A program made the translations under genes and the position numbers. Below are positions 7,711 to 16,375 of a stretch of 64,000 bases of DNA, one piece after another. Numbering within the stretch: the stretch's first letter is position 1; the number at the start of each line of letters is the position of its first letter. Source of the DNA: Paragemmobacter straminiformis. Lineage in GTDB: Bacteria > Pseudomonadota > Alphaproteobacteria > Rhodobacterales > Rhodobacteraceae. The DNA lies in NCBI RefSeq assembly GCF_014243445.1, contig NZ_JACLQD010000002.1, positions 682,001 through 746,000 of the forward strand, given 5' to 3'. A model generated the notes under the pieces. That model did not search any database, was not told where the DNA came from, and saw only the letters and a program-made list of their open reading frames with translations.

Positions 7711-8094
7711 AACGCGAAGATGAACCAAACCGTTCGAAAATCCAGAAACTTTCTCGGCGCGGCGCCGGAATTGCGGCGTAACTGTGGCAAATGCGCACGG
7801 AAGGAAGGTGCCGATACAAGATATTGTAGGCAGGGCAGACACTTGCACCGCTGATGGCGCGGCGGGTTGCGCCTGAAATTCCGGCACCACGGGTCGCAAC
7901 TGCGGCCGGCCGCTGGGGGGATGGCGGCGGATCGGGACAGGCTTTGCCAAAAGGATGCCCCACGCCCGCCGCACTTGGCAGCAAATCACCGCGGGCGGGC
8001 CACAGATCAGCCCAAGTGGAGCGGCATTAAGACAGGTGAACAGAGTCGCAGTCCCGGTTTCGCCGGGAGGGTGGCCAGCCTGAAGGACGAGCCG

Positions 8095-8502
8095 ATGACC
8101 TATTTCATGACCTTCCGCGCCCGTGGCGAAGTGGCCGAGATGCTGCTTCTGTCGGGAGAGGAGCCGCGTCTGCTGGTCGATCTGTCGGTCGAGCCGGTGT
8201 TCGACGACACGGGCAAGCGCCGCCATACACCGAGGGCGAGCTTTACCGTCACCGACCCCGAGCTGATCCGGCGCTTCCTTGCCGAGATGGCGGTGGGCGA
8301 CGTGTTCGAGGCCGAGGGCAGCTTTGCGCAGGGCGATTACCTGCCGCACCGGACCACCTATATCGACACGACCTTCACGCTGCTGGGCTACCGGCGGCTG
8401 TCGCGTCCGGCGCGGACGGGTCAGGTTGCGGCCGAGCCGGCTTTGCCCTCGGTCGAGATGCCGTCGGTTCTGCGGGCGGCCAGCACTGCGCTGCTGCACT
8501 GA
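8095..8502 (+). CDS. small unknown protein upstream of the histidine kinase
   Basis: A 135-residue protein I cannot assign. It alternates short beta-like stretches (MTYFMTFRARG, ARASFTVTD, TYIDTTFTLLGYRRL) and ends in a low-complexity tail rich in A, S and P. No signal peptide or membrane segment is seen. The pattern around residues 40-100 could be an OB-like barrel, which is only an impression. The ATG at 8095 is preceded by AAGGA and chosen over longer in-frame starts. The histidine kinase gene begins 25 nt after its stop, so the two are probably co-transcribed and may act together. Confidence 0.65.
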   Translation: MTYFMTFRARGEVAEMLLLSGEEPRLLVDLSVEPVFDDTGKRRHTPRASFTVTDPELIRRFLAEMAVGDVFEAEGSFAQGDYLPHRTTYIDTTFTLLGYRRLSRPARTGQVAAEPALPSVEMPSVLRAASTALLH

Positions 8503-8527
8503 AGGCAAGGCCGGGGGGCGAGGCCAG

Positions 8528-9946
8528 ATGAGTTTGATGTCCGAGTCGGATATGACGGCAGCCCGCAGCGCCCGGATGGCGCTGGGGTTGTGGATGCGCC
8601 GCGTGGGGCGGCAGAAGCTGCGCTTCGAAAGCGGCGCGACCCGGCTGGAAAAACAGGTGCGCGACTATTCGGGCGGCGGGCTTGCGCTGTTCTGGAAACG
8701 GCAGGGCATCTATGCCGGCGCGGCCTTTCTGACGAGCTGCTACTACAGCTGGCAGATCTCGGTCATGTGCTACCTGTTCATCCAGGCGGCAGAGACCTTT
8801 GAAAACTCGCTCGCCCTGCGCATCCGGTCGTGGAAGGGCGGCAGCCTGCGCGAGGCGCGGCACTATCGCAACCTGCTGGTGGTCAGTTCGATCTTCTCGT
8901 CGGTGACGATCTGCGTCTTCATCTCGCTGGTGGCGCGGATGGAGGGGGTGGGCAACCACTTCATGCCGCTGTTCTTCCTGTTCTCGGCCGGGCTGTTCGC
9001 GGCGATCAACAACCACCAGATCCCGCAGATCCTGTTTCTGCGGCTGGCGATGTATGTGGTCATCTTTCTTTCCATCCCGATCAAGGATCTGTGGGTGGTC
9101 TGGCCGCCGCTGTCCTCGGTGCTGTGGTTGCAGCTTTTCACCTGCCTGTTCGTGCTGTTCTTCGTGGTGGAATGCGCGATCATCTATCTGGGGCTCTATC
9201 GCAGCGGTCTGGACCAGCTTGACCAGCTGCGCCTTGAGCGTGACCGCGTGCAGGCCGCCTACGAGGTGAAATCGCAGTTCGTTTCGGTGGTGAGCCACGA
9301 GTTGCGCACGCCGCTTACGTCTATCAACGGGGCGCTGGGGCTGCTCAGGACCGGGGCCTATGCCAACGATCCGGAAAAGGCGCGCAGCATCCTAGAGGTG
9401 GCGCACAAGAATTCGATGCGGCTTTCGGCGCTGATCAACGATCTGCTCGACCTTCAGAAGCTTGAGGCGGGACATATGTCCTATGCCTTCGAGCAGGTCG
9501 ATCTGTCGTCGCTGGTCGAGGATTCGATCGAGGGCATCGCGGGCTTTGCCCAGACCTATGGCGTGTCGCTGCGCTTTGACGCGCCCGAGGCCGTGGCGCT
9601 GGTGAGCGCGGATCGCGCGCGCATCCAGCAGGTGATGGACAACCTGTTGTCGAACGCGGTCAAATTCTCGCATCGGGGCGGGCATGTCGATGTGACGGTC
9701 GAGGTGACCGACGAGGGCGTGCGCGCCCATGTGCGCGACCACGGCACCGGCATTCCCGAAGGCGCGCGCGAGAAGGTGTTCGGCAAGTTCACCCAAGTCG
9801 ACAGTTCCGACCGCCGCGCGCATGGCGGCACGGGGCTTGGGCTGGCCATCGCGCAAGAGATCATGCAGGCCCACGGCGGCGGCATCGACTACGAGAGCGA
9901 AGTCGGGCGCGGCACGAAATTCACCATCACATTTCCCCCAAGCTGA
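8528..9946 (+). CDS. membrane-bound sensor histidine kinase
   Basis: A 472-residue kinase. About residues 60-225 hold five or six hydrophobic segments with short loops and no large periplasmic domain, so the signal is probably sensed in or at the membrane. A helical linker leads to the HisKA domain with the H box FVSVVSHELRTP (H257). The HATPase domain follows with N box DNLLSNAVKFS, G1 DHGTGIP, F box FGKFTQV and G2 GGTGLGLAIA. No receiver domain is attached, so phosphate would pass to separate proteins. The gene lies between the small unknown gene and an Hpt gene 21 nt downstream. Confidence 0.9.
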   Translation: MSLMSESDMTAARSARMALGLWMRRVGRQKLRFESGATRLEKQVRDYSGGGLALFWKRQGIYAGAAFLTSCYYSWQISVMCYLFIQAAETFENSLALRIRSWKGGSLREARHYRNLLVVSSIFSSVTICVFISLVARMEGVGNHFMPLFFLFSAGLFAAINNHQIPQILFLRLAMYVVIFLSIPIKDLWVVWPPLSSVLWLQLFTCLFVLFFVVECAIIYLGLYRSGLDQLDQLRLERDRVQAAYEVKSQFVSVVSHELRTPLTSINGALGLLRTGAYANDPEKARSILEVAHKNSMRLSALINDLLDLQKLEAGHMSYAFEQVDLSSLVEDSIEGIAGFAQTYGVSLRFDAPEAVALVSADRARIQQVMDNLLSNAVKFSHRGGHVDVTVEVTDEGVRAHVRDHGTGIPEGAREKVFGKFTQVDSSDRRAHGGTGLGLAIAQEIMQAHGGGIDYESEVGRGTKFTITFPPS

Positions 9947-9967
9947 TTTCCGGACACGAGAACAGAG

Positions 9968-10303
9968 ATGCATATGACCAGTCTTTCCGCAGAAGCCCTT
10001 GCCCCTATCCGCCAGAGGTTCATCGATGCACTTCGCGACCGCGAGGCCCGGATGCGCGCGGCCCTGACACAGGCGCCGCTGCATCAGCCGGACCGCCTGC
10101 TTGACGACATCCACAAGATCAGGGGCGTGGCCCCGATGCTGGGCATGGCCGGTCTGGGCGCGCTTGCCGCCGAGGCCGAGGACCGTCTGGAACCCTGGGT
10201 TTCGGCCGCCATCGCGGCAGCCCCGCAGGACATGCACATTCCCGAGGAGGTGCGCGACTGTTTGCAGGCGCTGCATGCCGAAATCACGGCCACGCTGGGC
10301 TAG
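9968..10303 (+). CDS. histidine phosphotransfer (Hpt) domain protein
   Basis: A 111-residue, all-helical protein. The phosphorylatable histidine is H49 in DDIHKIRGVAPMLGM, which fits the Hpt pattern of H-x-(L/I)-(K/R)-G. Such proteins shuttle phosphate between receivers in multistep relays. It follows the kinase gene by 21 nt and shares its stop region with the convergent receiver gene, the two stop codons overlapping on CTAG. An ATG two codons later (9974) is an equally possible start. Confidence 0.8.
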   Translation: MHMTSLSAEALAPIRQRFIDALRDREARMRAALTQAPLHQPDRLLDDIHKIRGVAPMLGMAGLGALAAEAEDRLEPWVSAAIAAAPQDMHIPEEVRDCLQALHAEITATLG

Positions 10304-10695
10304 GCGCCCTGCCCTTTCGCCGCGAGCCAGAGCTTGTTGACCTGCGCCGGAAGGCTGACCGGATCGAAGGGTTTCGGGATCACGCCCACCACGCCGAGGG
10401 ATTTCAGCTCGTCGGGTGGCACGTCGAGAACCTTGGCGGTCATGAAGGCCGCCGGCACATCGGCCAGACCGGGCAAGCCGCGCAGCGCCCGCAGCGTGGC
10501 AAGCCCGTTCATCCCCGGCATCATATAGTCGAGGATCATCATGTCGGGGCCGAAATCAGCCGCCTTTTCAACCGCTTCCGCGCCGGACGCGCATTGCATG
10601 AGATCGTAGCCGCCCAGATCGACCAGCACCATCCGTGCGATCATCAGGATGTCTTCGTCATCCTCGACATGGAGAAGTTTTGCAGGGCTTTGCAT
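10300..10695 (-). CDS. single-domain response regulator (receiver only)
   Basis: A 131-residue receiver with no output domain. The acidic pocket is E11-D13, the phosphoacceptor is D56 in MILDYMMPGMNG, the switch threonine is in AFMTAK and the conserved lysine is in IPKPFDP. The ATG at 10695 gives a standard family start; the frame extends 23 codons further without similarity. It is convergent with the Hpt gene. It is likely a phosphate sink or relay step for the kinase/Hpt pair, which is inferred from position. Confidence 0.88.
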   Translation of the reverse strand: MQSPAKLLHVEDDEDILMIARMVLVDLGGYDLMQCASGAEAVEKAADFGPDMMILDYMMPGMNGLATLRALRGLPGLADVPAAFMTAKVLDVPPDELKSLGVVGVIPKPFDPVSLPAQVNKLWLAAKGQGA

Positions 10696-10859
10696 CGAAG
10701 AAGCGTCCTTTTCCGCGCCGGGGGCGCGCATAGCCCGTCTGACGAAAGAGTGTTCCACGTTCACTGGAGTTAATCAAGTTTTACAAGCGGCGGCAACGCG
10801 CGCGGGTTGCCCGGGGGGCAAAAGCCGGTATCACTTGGCCCCAAAGAGAGAGGCCGAAG

Positions 10860-11720
10860 ATGGAAGCGCTGTTTCTGGGATTGCTCGCGGCCCTGTTGTG
10901 GGGGCTGCACGATTTCACCGTGCGGGTGGTCGGCGGGCGGGTCGAGCCGCTGGTGCTGCTGCTCGGGGTTTTGCTGTCGGGCGCGGTGGTTCTTGCACCG
11001 GTTGCGGCGGGCGGCGACTGGGTGGCGCTGGACGCGCGGGCATGGGGTTTGGCGGTGCTGGCGGGGGTGACCTATACGGGGGCGGCCTATGGGCTTTACC
11101 GCGCCTTCGGCATCGGGCCGGTCTATCTTGTCGCGCCGATCTGCGGCGCCTTTCCGATGATTTCGGTGGCGCTGGAAGGGGCGCGGGGCAATCCGGCGGG
11201 GATGGTGGCGTGGGTCGGGGCGCTGGTCGTCCTTGGGGGAATCGCGCTGGTCGCGCGCAGTTCCGAAGAGGGGGCGGCGGGGGGCGGACGGGCCGAGGCC
11301 ATCGGCTGGGCCGTGCTGGCCTGTCTGGGGTTTTCCTTTACCTTCGCGCTGTCGCAATGGGCGTCGGAAGGCGGGGGGCATTTGCCGGTGGCGCTGGTCG
11401 CGCGGGTTTCGGCCGCCGCGCTGGTCGTGGTGCTGATCGCGGTTTTCCGGCCCGAGGTCGCGCCGACGCTGCGGGCGTGGAAGCCGATGCTGCTGATGGG
11501 GCTTCTGGATGTCGGGGCGCTGACCTCGGTCACGCTGGCGGGGGGGATGCGCAATGCGGAATATGCCTCGGTCGCGGCGTCGATCTTCGGGATGGTGACG
11601 ATCCTGTTGGCGTGGCGCTTTCTGGGCGAGCGGTTGGGGCCGGTGCAATGGCTGGGCTGCGGGCTGGTCTTTGCGGGGATCGTGGCACTGGGGCTGACCG
11701 GCCACGGCGGGCATGGCTGA
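10860..11720 (+). CDS. EamA/DMT-family transporter
   Basis: A 286-residue inner-membrane protein with about ten hydrophobic segments in two EamA repeats (about residues 5-125 and 150-280). Family-like features are ALLWGLHDF near the N-terminus and ILLAWRFLGERL near the end of the second repeat. These drug/metabolite transporters usually export amino acids or metabolites; the substrate cannot be told. The ATG at 10860 follows AGAGAGG. It lies 152 bp upstream of the sarcosine-oxidase-like genes, so a functional link is possible but unproven. Confidence 0.85.
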   Translation: MEALFLGLLAALLWGLHDFTVRVVGGRVEPLVLLLGVLLSGAVVLAPVAAGGDWVALDARAWGLAVLAGVTYTGAAYGLYRAFGIGPVYLVAPICGAFPMISVALEGARGNPAGMVAWVGALVVLGGIALVARSSEEGAAGGGRAEAIGWAVLACLGFSFTFALSQWASEGGGHLPVALVARVSAAALVVVLIAVFRPEVAPTLRAWKPMLLMGLLDVGALTSVTLAGGMRNAEYASVAASIFGMVTILLAWRFLGERLGPVQWLGCGLVFAGIVALGLTGHGGHG

Positions 11721-11759
11721 GCGGTGATCGCGGATATGTGTGGCATGCCGCGGCGGGGC

Positions 11760-11811
11760 ATGGCTGAAACGGAAGCGGCCATGTCGGAAACGGATGGTAT
11801 GGCGGAAACAG
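11760..11811 (+). repeat. three direct repeats upstream of the sarcosine-oxidase-like operon
   Basis: ATGGCTGAAACGG (11760), ATGTCGGAAACGG (11781) and ATGGCGGAAACAG (11799) match ATGKCKGAAACRG. Their starts are 21 and 18 bp apart, about two helical turns. They lie 62-113 bp before the mgdA start, where an activator would bind. Confidence 0.45.
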
Positions 11812-11872
11812 CGTTGCGCCATATTGGCAGGCAATGACGCGCCACAGGGCGCTTGGGCAAGCAGGTTCCAAG

Positions 11873-13123
11873 ATGCGATATTCCGGCTTCCGCGTGATCC
11901 GCGAGGCGTTGACCGGCCACAAGGGCTGGGGTCCGGCATGGCGGGACGCCACGCCGCAGGCGAGCTATGATTACATCATCGTCGGCGGTGGCGGGCACGG
12001 GCTTGCGACGGCCTATTATCTGGCCAAAGAGTTCAAACAGGCGCGGATCGCGCTGGTGGAAAAGGGCTGGATCGGCGGCGGGAACGTGGGGCGGAACACC
12101 ACGATCATCCGGTCGAACTATCTGCTCGACGGGAACGAGCCCTTCTACGAATTCTCGCTGAAGCTGTGGGAGGGGTTGGAGCAGGACTTCAACTACAATG
12201 CGATGGTCAGCCAGCGCGGGATCATCAACCTGTATCACACCGATGCGCAGCGCGATGCCTATACCCGTCGCGGCAATGCGATGATCCTGCACGGGGCGGA
12301 TGCGGAACTGCTGAACCGCGATCAGGTGCGGGCGATGTATCCTTTCCTGAACTTCGACAATGCGCGTTTCCCGATCAAGGGGGCCTTGATGCAGCGCCGT
12401 GGCGGGACCGTGCGGCATGACGCGGTGGCATGGGGCTATGCGCGCGGCGCCAGCGACCGCGGAGTCGACATCATCCAGAATTGCGAGGTGACGGGCTTCC
12501 GCCGCGAGGGCGGGCGCGTCACGGGGATCGAGACCTCGCGCGGGTTCATCGGGGCAAAGAAGATCGGCGTCGCGGTCGCGGGGTCTTCGTCGAAGGTGAT
12601 GGCGGCGGCGGATATGCGCCTGCCGATGGAAAGCCATGTGTTGCAGGCCTTTGTGTCGGAAGGGTTGAAGCCGGTGATCGACGGCGTCATGACCTATGGC
12701 GCGGGGCATTTCTATGTGAGCCAGTCGGACAAGGGCGGTCTGGTTTTTGGCGGCGACATCGACGGCTACAATTCATACGCCCAACGCGGCAACATGCCCG
12801 TGGTCGAGGATGTGGCCGAAGGCGGCATGAGCCTGATGCCGATGATCGGGCGGGCGCGCCTGCTGCGGTCATGGGGCGGGATCATGGACATGTCGATGGA
12901 CGGCAGCCCGATCATCGACAAGACGGATATCGAGGGTCTCTATTTCAACGGTGGCTGGTGTTATGGCGGGTTCAAGGCGACGCCTGCTTCGGGCTGGTGC
13001 TTTGCGCATCTGCTGGCCACGGGCAACCCGCATCCCACCGCGACGGCCTATCGCTTCGACCGCTTCCGCAAGGGGTTGATGATCGACGAAAAGGGCCAGG
13101 GCGCCCAGCCGAACCTGCATTGA
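11873..13123 (+). CDS. mgdA: N-methylglutamate dehydrogenase subunit A / sarcosine oxidase beta-like
   Basis: A 416-residue FAD-dependent oxidoreductase of the SoxB type. The dinucleotide motif is IIVGGGGHGLATAYYLA near residues 35-51. H182 in VRHDAVAW matches the histidine that carries covalent FMN in heterotetrameric sarcosine oxidase. The ATG at 11873 gives the normal SoxB length; an in-frame ATG at 11834 has no added similarity. It is first in a four-gene run with the order B-D-A-G. Because mgsABC and gmaS are in the same island, I read the run as N-methylglutamate dehydrogenase, which oxidises N-methylglutamate to glutamate and formaldehyde or a folate C1 unit. Sarcosine oxidase is the alternative, and sequence alone does not exclude it. 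Confidence 0.75.
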   Translation: MRYSGFRVIREALTGHKGWGPAWRDATPQASYDYIIVGGGGHGLATAYYLAKEFKQARIALVEKGWIGGGNVGRNTTIIRSNYLLDGNEPFYEFSLKLWEGLEQDFNYNAMVSQRGIINLYHTDAQRDAYTRRGNAMILHGADAELLNRDQVRAMYPFLNFDNARFPIKGALMQRRGGTVRHDAVAWGYARGASDRGVDIIQNCEVTGFRREGGRVTGIETSRGFIGAKKIGVAVAGSSSKVMAAADMRLPMESHVLQAFVSEGLKPVIDGVMTYGAGHFYVSQSDKGGLVFGGDIDGYNSYAQRGNMPVVEDVAEGGMSLMPMIGRARLLRSWGGIMDMSMDGSPIIDKTDIEGLYFNGGWCYGGFKATPASGWCFAHLLATGNPHPTATAYRFDRFRKGLMIDEKGQGAQPNLH

Positions 13124-13133
13124 GGGCCAAGAC

Positions 13134-13433
13134 ATGATCATCAACCACCCGCTGCTTGGCCCGCGCGACGCGCAGGAATTCACCTATCTCGGCGATGCCA
13201 CGCTGATCGACCGGCCTGACGGGCTGTCATTTCCCTCGGCCGATGCGGCGATGGATGCGATGCACGACTATCTTTATCAGCGCAGCAATCCTGCGGGGGA
13301 ACATCGCGAATTGTGGTTCCACGAACAGGGTGACCGGTCGTGGCTGGTGGTGACGCGCAACACCGTCACGCATGAGATCCTGAAGGTCGAACTCGCCCGC
13401 GATGTGGCACGCATGAGGGGGCGCAGCAAATGA
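13134..13433 (+). CDS. mgdB: N-methylglutamate dehydrogenase subunit B / sarcosine oxidase delta-like, without zinc cysteines
   Basis: A 99-residue SoxD homologue, recognised by EFTYLGDAT, NPAGEHRELWFHEQG and VTRNTVTHEI. In true sarcosine oxidase delta subunits, three cysteines and one histidine bind zinc. Here there is no cysteine at all: the N-terminal CPxCG position reads HPLLG and the GC position reads GD (D67), while the histidine (H63) remains. The zinc site is therefore lost. It follows mgdA by 10 nt and overlaps mgdC by 4 nt. It is probably a structural subunit. Confidence 0.78.
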   Translation: MIINHPLLGPRDAQEFTYLGDATLIDRPDGLSFPSADAAMDAMHDYLYQRSNPAGEHRELWFHEQGDRSWLVVTRNTVTHEILKVELARDVARMRGRSK

Positions 13434-16375
13434 CGCAGAAGAACCGCATCACGGGCGGCCAGATCGACCGCAGCCGGACGCTGTCGTTCCGCTTCGACGG
13501 CAAGAGCTATCAGGGCCACCCCGGCGATACGCTCGCCTCGGCGCTGCTTGCCAATGGCGTGCGGCTGATGGGGCGCAGCTTCAAATACCACCGCCCGCGC
13601 GGCCCGCTTTCGGCGGGGTCGGAAGAGCCGAATGCCATCGTGCAACTGCGCGAGGGGGCGCGGCAGGAGCCGAACACCCGCGCCACGGTGGCCGAGCTGT
13701 TCGACGGGCTGACCGCCACGAGCCAGAACCGCTTCCCCTCGCTTTCCTTCGACATGATGGGGGTCAACGACCTGCTGTCGCCCTTTTTCGCGGCGGGGTT
13801 CTATTACAAGACCTTCATGTGGCCCGCGAAGTTCTGGGAAAGCATCTACGAGCCGATCATCCGCCGCGCCGCGGGGCTTGGCGCTCTGTCAAGGCAGGAC
13901 GACCCCGACGCCTATGACAAAGGGTTCCTGCATTGCGATCTTCTGGTCATCGGCGCCGGTCCTGCGGGGCTTGCCGCCGCCCTGACGGCAGGCCGCGCGG
14001 GTGCCCGCGTCATCGTGACGGACGAGGATTTCCGCATGGGCGGGCGGCTGAATGCCGAAACCCATGCCTTGGGCGAGGCGAGCGGTGCCGATTGGGCCGC
14101 GGGCGTGGTGGCCGAGCTTGCCAGCCTGCCCAATGTGCGGCTGATGCCGCGCACCACCACGCTGGGGGCGATGGACCACGGCATCTATTCGGCGGTCGAA
14201 CGCGTGAGCGACCATCTGCCCGTTCCGGCAGCGGGAAAGCCGCGCCAGATCCTGTGGCGCATCTATTCGCGCCGCGCGCTTCTGACGGCGGGTGCCATCG
14301 AACGCCCCATCGCATTCGAGAACAACGACCGCCCCGGCATCATGCTGGCCGGTGCGCTGCGCGCCTATGCCAACCGCTGGGGCGTGGCGGTGGGCGAGCG
14401 TGTCGCCGTCTTCACCAACAACGATGACGGGCTGCGCACCGCGACCGACCTTGCCGCCAAGGGCATCGACGTGGCCGCCGTGATCGACACACGCACGGGC
14501 GGGCCGCTTTTGCCCGGCATCCGCCACCTGCAAGGGGCCGAGGTGACCGGCAGCGCAGGGCGGCTTGGCCTGTCCGCAATCAGCATCCGCCATGCCAATG
14601 GCAAGGTGGAAAGCCTGCCCGTGACGGCGCTTGGCGTGTCGGGCGGGTGGAACCCCAACCTCAACATCGCCAGCCACCACCGTGGACGGCCGGTGTGGCA
14701 GGACGCCATCGCGGCTTTCGTGCCGCCCAAGGACGGGCCTGCGGGACTGTCGGCGGCGGGGGCTGCGGCGGGCCTTTTCTCGACCCATGCGGCGCTGCAA
14801 TCGGGGGCAGGCGCTGCGGTCGCGGCGCTGGATGATCTGGGGGTGAAGGCCACCCTGCCCGACCTGCCCCGCGCCGAGGATGCGCCCGTTGCCATCGCGC
14901 CCAAGTGGTATGTGCAGGGCAAGGGCCGCGCCTGGGTGGACCAGCAGAACGACGTCACTGTCAAGGATGTGAAGCTGGCGCATCAGGAAAACTTCGTCTC
15001 GGTCGAACACCTGAAACGCTACACCACGCTGGGCATGGCAACCGATCAGGGCAAGACGGGCAATATCCTCGGCCTTGCGGTCATGGCCGAACTGACGGGA
15101 CGCACGATCCCCGAAACGGGCACGACGATCTATCGCCCGCCCTATACGCCCGTGGCGATGGGCGCGTTGGGCGGCCGTTCGCGCGGGCATGAATTCAAGC
15201 CCACCCGCCTGACACCCAGCCACAAATGGGCCAACGAACAGGGCGCTGTTTTCGTCGAGGTGGGCATGTGGCTGCGCGCCCAGTGGTTCCCCAAGGCGGG
15301 CGAGACGACATGGCGGCAATCGGTCGACCGCGAGGTTCTGGCCACCCGCGCCTCGGTCGGGATCTGCGATGTCACGACGCTTGGCAAGATCGACATCCAG
15401 GGCACCGATGCGGGGGCCTTCCTTGACAAGGTCTATGCCAACACCTTCTCCACGCTCGGGGTCGGCAAGGTGCGTTACGGGCTGATGCTGCGCGAGGACG
15501 GGATCGTCATGGATGACGGCACCACCGCGCGGATGGGCCAGAACGAATGGGTGATGACAACGACCACGGCCAATGCCGTGCCGGTGTTCCGCCATCTGGA
15601 ATATGTGCGCCAGTGCCTTTGCCCCGACATGGATGTGCAGCTGATTTCCACCACCGAGGCCTGGGCGCAATATTCGGTTGCCGGACCCAATGCGCGCAAG
15701 CTGCTGGAAAAGCTGGTGGATCAGGATATTTCCGACGCGGCCTTCCCCTATATGGCCTGCGGCGCGATCACCGTAAAAGGTGTGCGCGCGCGGCTGTTCC
15801 GCATCTCGTTCTCGGGCGAGCTGGCCTATGAGATCGCGGTTCCCACGCGCTATGGCGATGCGATGATCCGCGCGCTGATGGAGGCGGGGCGCGAATTCGA
15901 CGCGGTGGCCTATGGCACGGAATCGCTGGGTGTCATGCGGGTCGAAAAGGGCCATGTGGCCGGCAACGAGCTGAACGGCCAGACCACGGCGCTGAACATG
16001 GGCCTTGGCAAGATGGTGTCGAAGAAGAAGGACGCCATCGGCATGGTGCTGTCGCAGCGCGAGGGGCTGGTGGCTGAAGGCGGGCTTCGCATCGTGGGCG
16101 TCAAGCCTGTCGATCCGGCGCAGCCGCTGACGGCGGGCAGCCATTTCCTCGAACCGGGGGCGGCGGCGGTGGCGGCCAATGACCTTGGCTGGCTCACCTC
16201 GGTCGTCTATTCGCCCCATGTCGGATCGTCGATCGCGCTCGGCTATCTCAAGAACGGCGAGGCGCGGAAGGGCCAGCGCCTGCGCGCGGTGAACCTGCTT
16301 GCCAAGACCGAGGTAGAGGTCGAGATCGTCTCGGCCCATTTCGTCGACCCCGAAGGAGTGCGTCTGCGTGGCTGA
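13430..16375 (+). CDS. mgdC: N-methylglutamate dehydrogenase subunit C / sarcosine oxidase alpha-like
   Basis: A 981-residue SoxA-type subunit. Domains in order: an N-terminal ferredoxin-like fold without the cysteine cluster (about 15-85, FRFDGKSYQGHPGDT to GRSFKYHRPRG); an NAD-binding oxidoreductase domain (LLVIGAGPAGLAAALTAGRAG about 165-185); a middle region; then a GcvT-like folate-binding half from about residue 590 (FVEVGMWLRAQWFP, VGICDVTTLGKIDIQG, GELAYEIAVPTRYG, LGVMRVEKGHVAGNE). This layout lets the released methyl group pass to tetrahydrofolate. It overlaps mgdB by 4 nt and mgdD by 8 nt, so the four genes are translationally coupled. Confidence 0.82.
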   Translation: MTQKNRITGGQIDRSRTLSFRFDGKSYQGHPGDTLASALLANGVRLMGRSFKYHRPRGPLSAGSEEPNAIVQLREGARQEPNTRATVAELFDGLTATSQNRFPSLSFDMMGVNDLLSPFFAAGFYYKTFMWPAKFWESIYEPIIRRAAGLGALSRQDDPDAYDKGFLHCDLLVIGAGPAGLAAALTAGRAGARVIVTDEDFRMGGRLNAETHALGEASGADWAAGVVAELASLPNVRLMPRTTTLGAMDHGIYSAVERVSDHLPVPAAGKPRQILWRIYSRRALLTAGAIERPIAFENNDRPGIMLAGALRAYANRWGVAVGERVAVFTNNDDGLRTATDLAAKGIDVAAVIDTRTGGPLLPGIRHLQGAEVTGSAGRLGLSAISIRHANGKVESLPVTALGVSGGWNPNLNIASHHRGRPVWQDAIAAFVPPKDGPAGLSAAGAAAGLFSTHAALQSGAGAAVAALDDLGVKATLPDLPRAEDAPVAIAPKWYVQGKGRAWVDQQNDVTVKDVKLAHQENFVSVEHLKRYTTLGMATDQGKTGNILGLAVMAELTGRTIPETGTTIYRPPYTPVAMGALGGRSRGHEFKPTRLTPSHKWANEQGAVFVEVGMWLRAQWFPKAGETTWRQSVDREVLATRASVGICDVTTLGKIDIQGTDAGAFLDKVYANTFSTLGVGKVRYGLMLREDGIVMDDGTTARMGQNEWVMTTTTANAVPVFRHLEYVRQCLCPDMDVQLISTTEAWAQYSVAGPNARKLLEKLVDQDISDAAFPYMACGAITVKGVRARLFRISFSGELAYEIAVPTRYGDAMIRALMEAGREFDAVAYGTESLGVMRVEKGHVAGNELNGQTTALNMGLGKMVSKKKDAIGMVLSQREGLVAEGGLRIVGVKPVDPAQPLTAGSHFLEPGAAAVAANDLGWLTSVVYSPHVGSSIALGYLKNGEARKGQRLRAVNLLAKTEVEVEIVSAHFVDPEGVRLRG

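Larger units (their letters stand above)
7521..8094. other. 574-bp divergent regulatory gap between luxI and the kinase unit
   Basis: No reliable gene is seen; the open frames here are short or are upstream extensions of the next gene. The part nearest luxI holds a 7-bp palindrome and a CtrA-like motif, annotated separately. A short hairpin (CCCGG/CCGGG) lies near 8052-8067, just before the small gene. The middle (about 7760-8040) shows nothing I can name. Confidence 0.5.
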
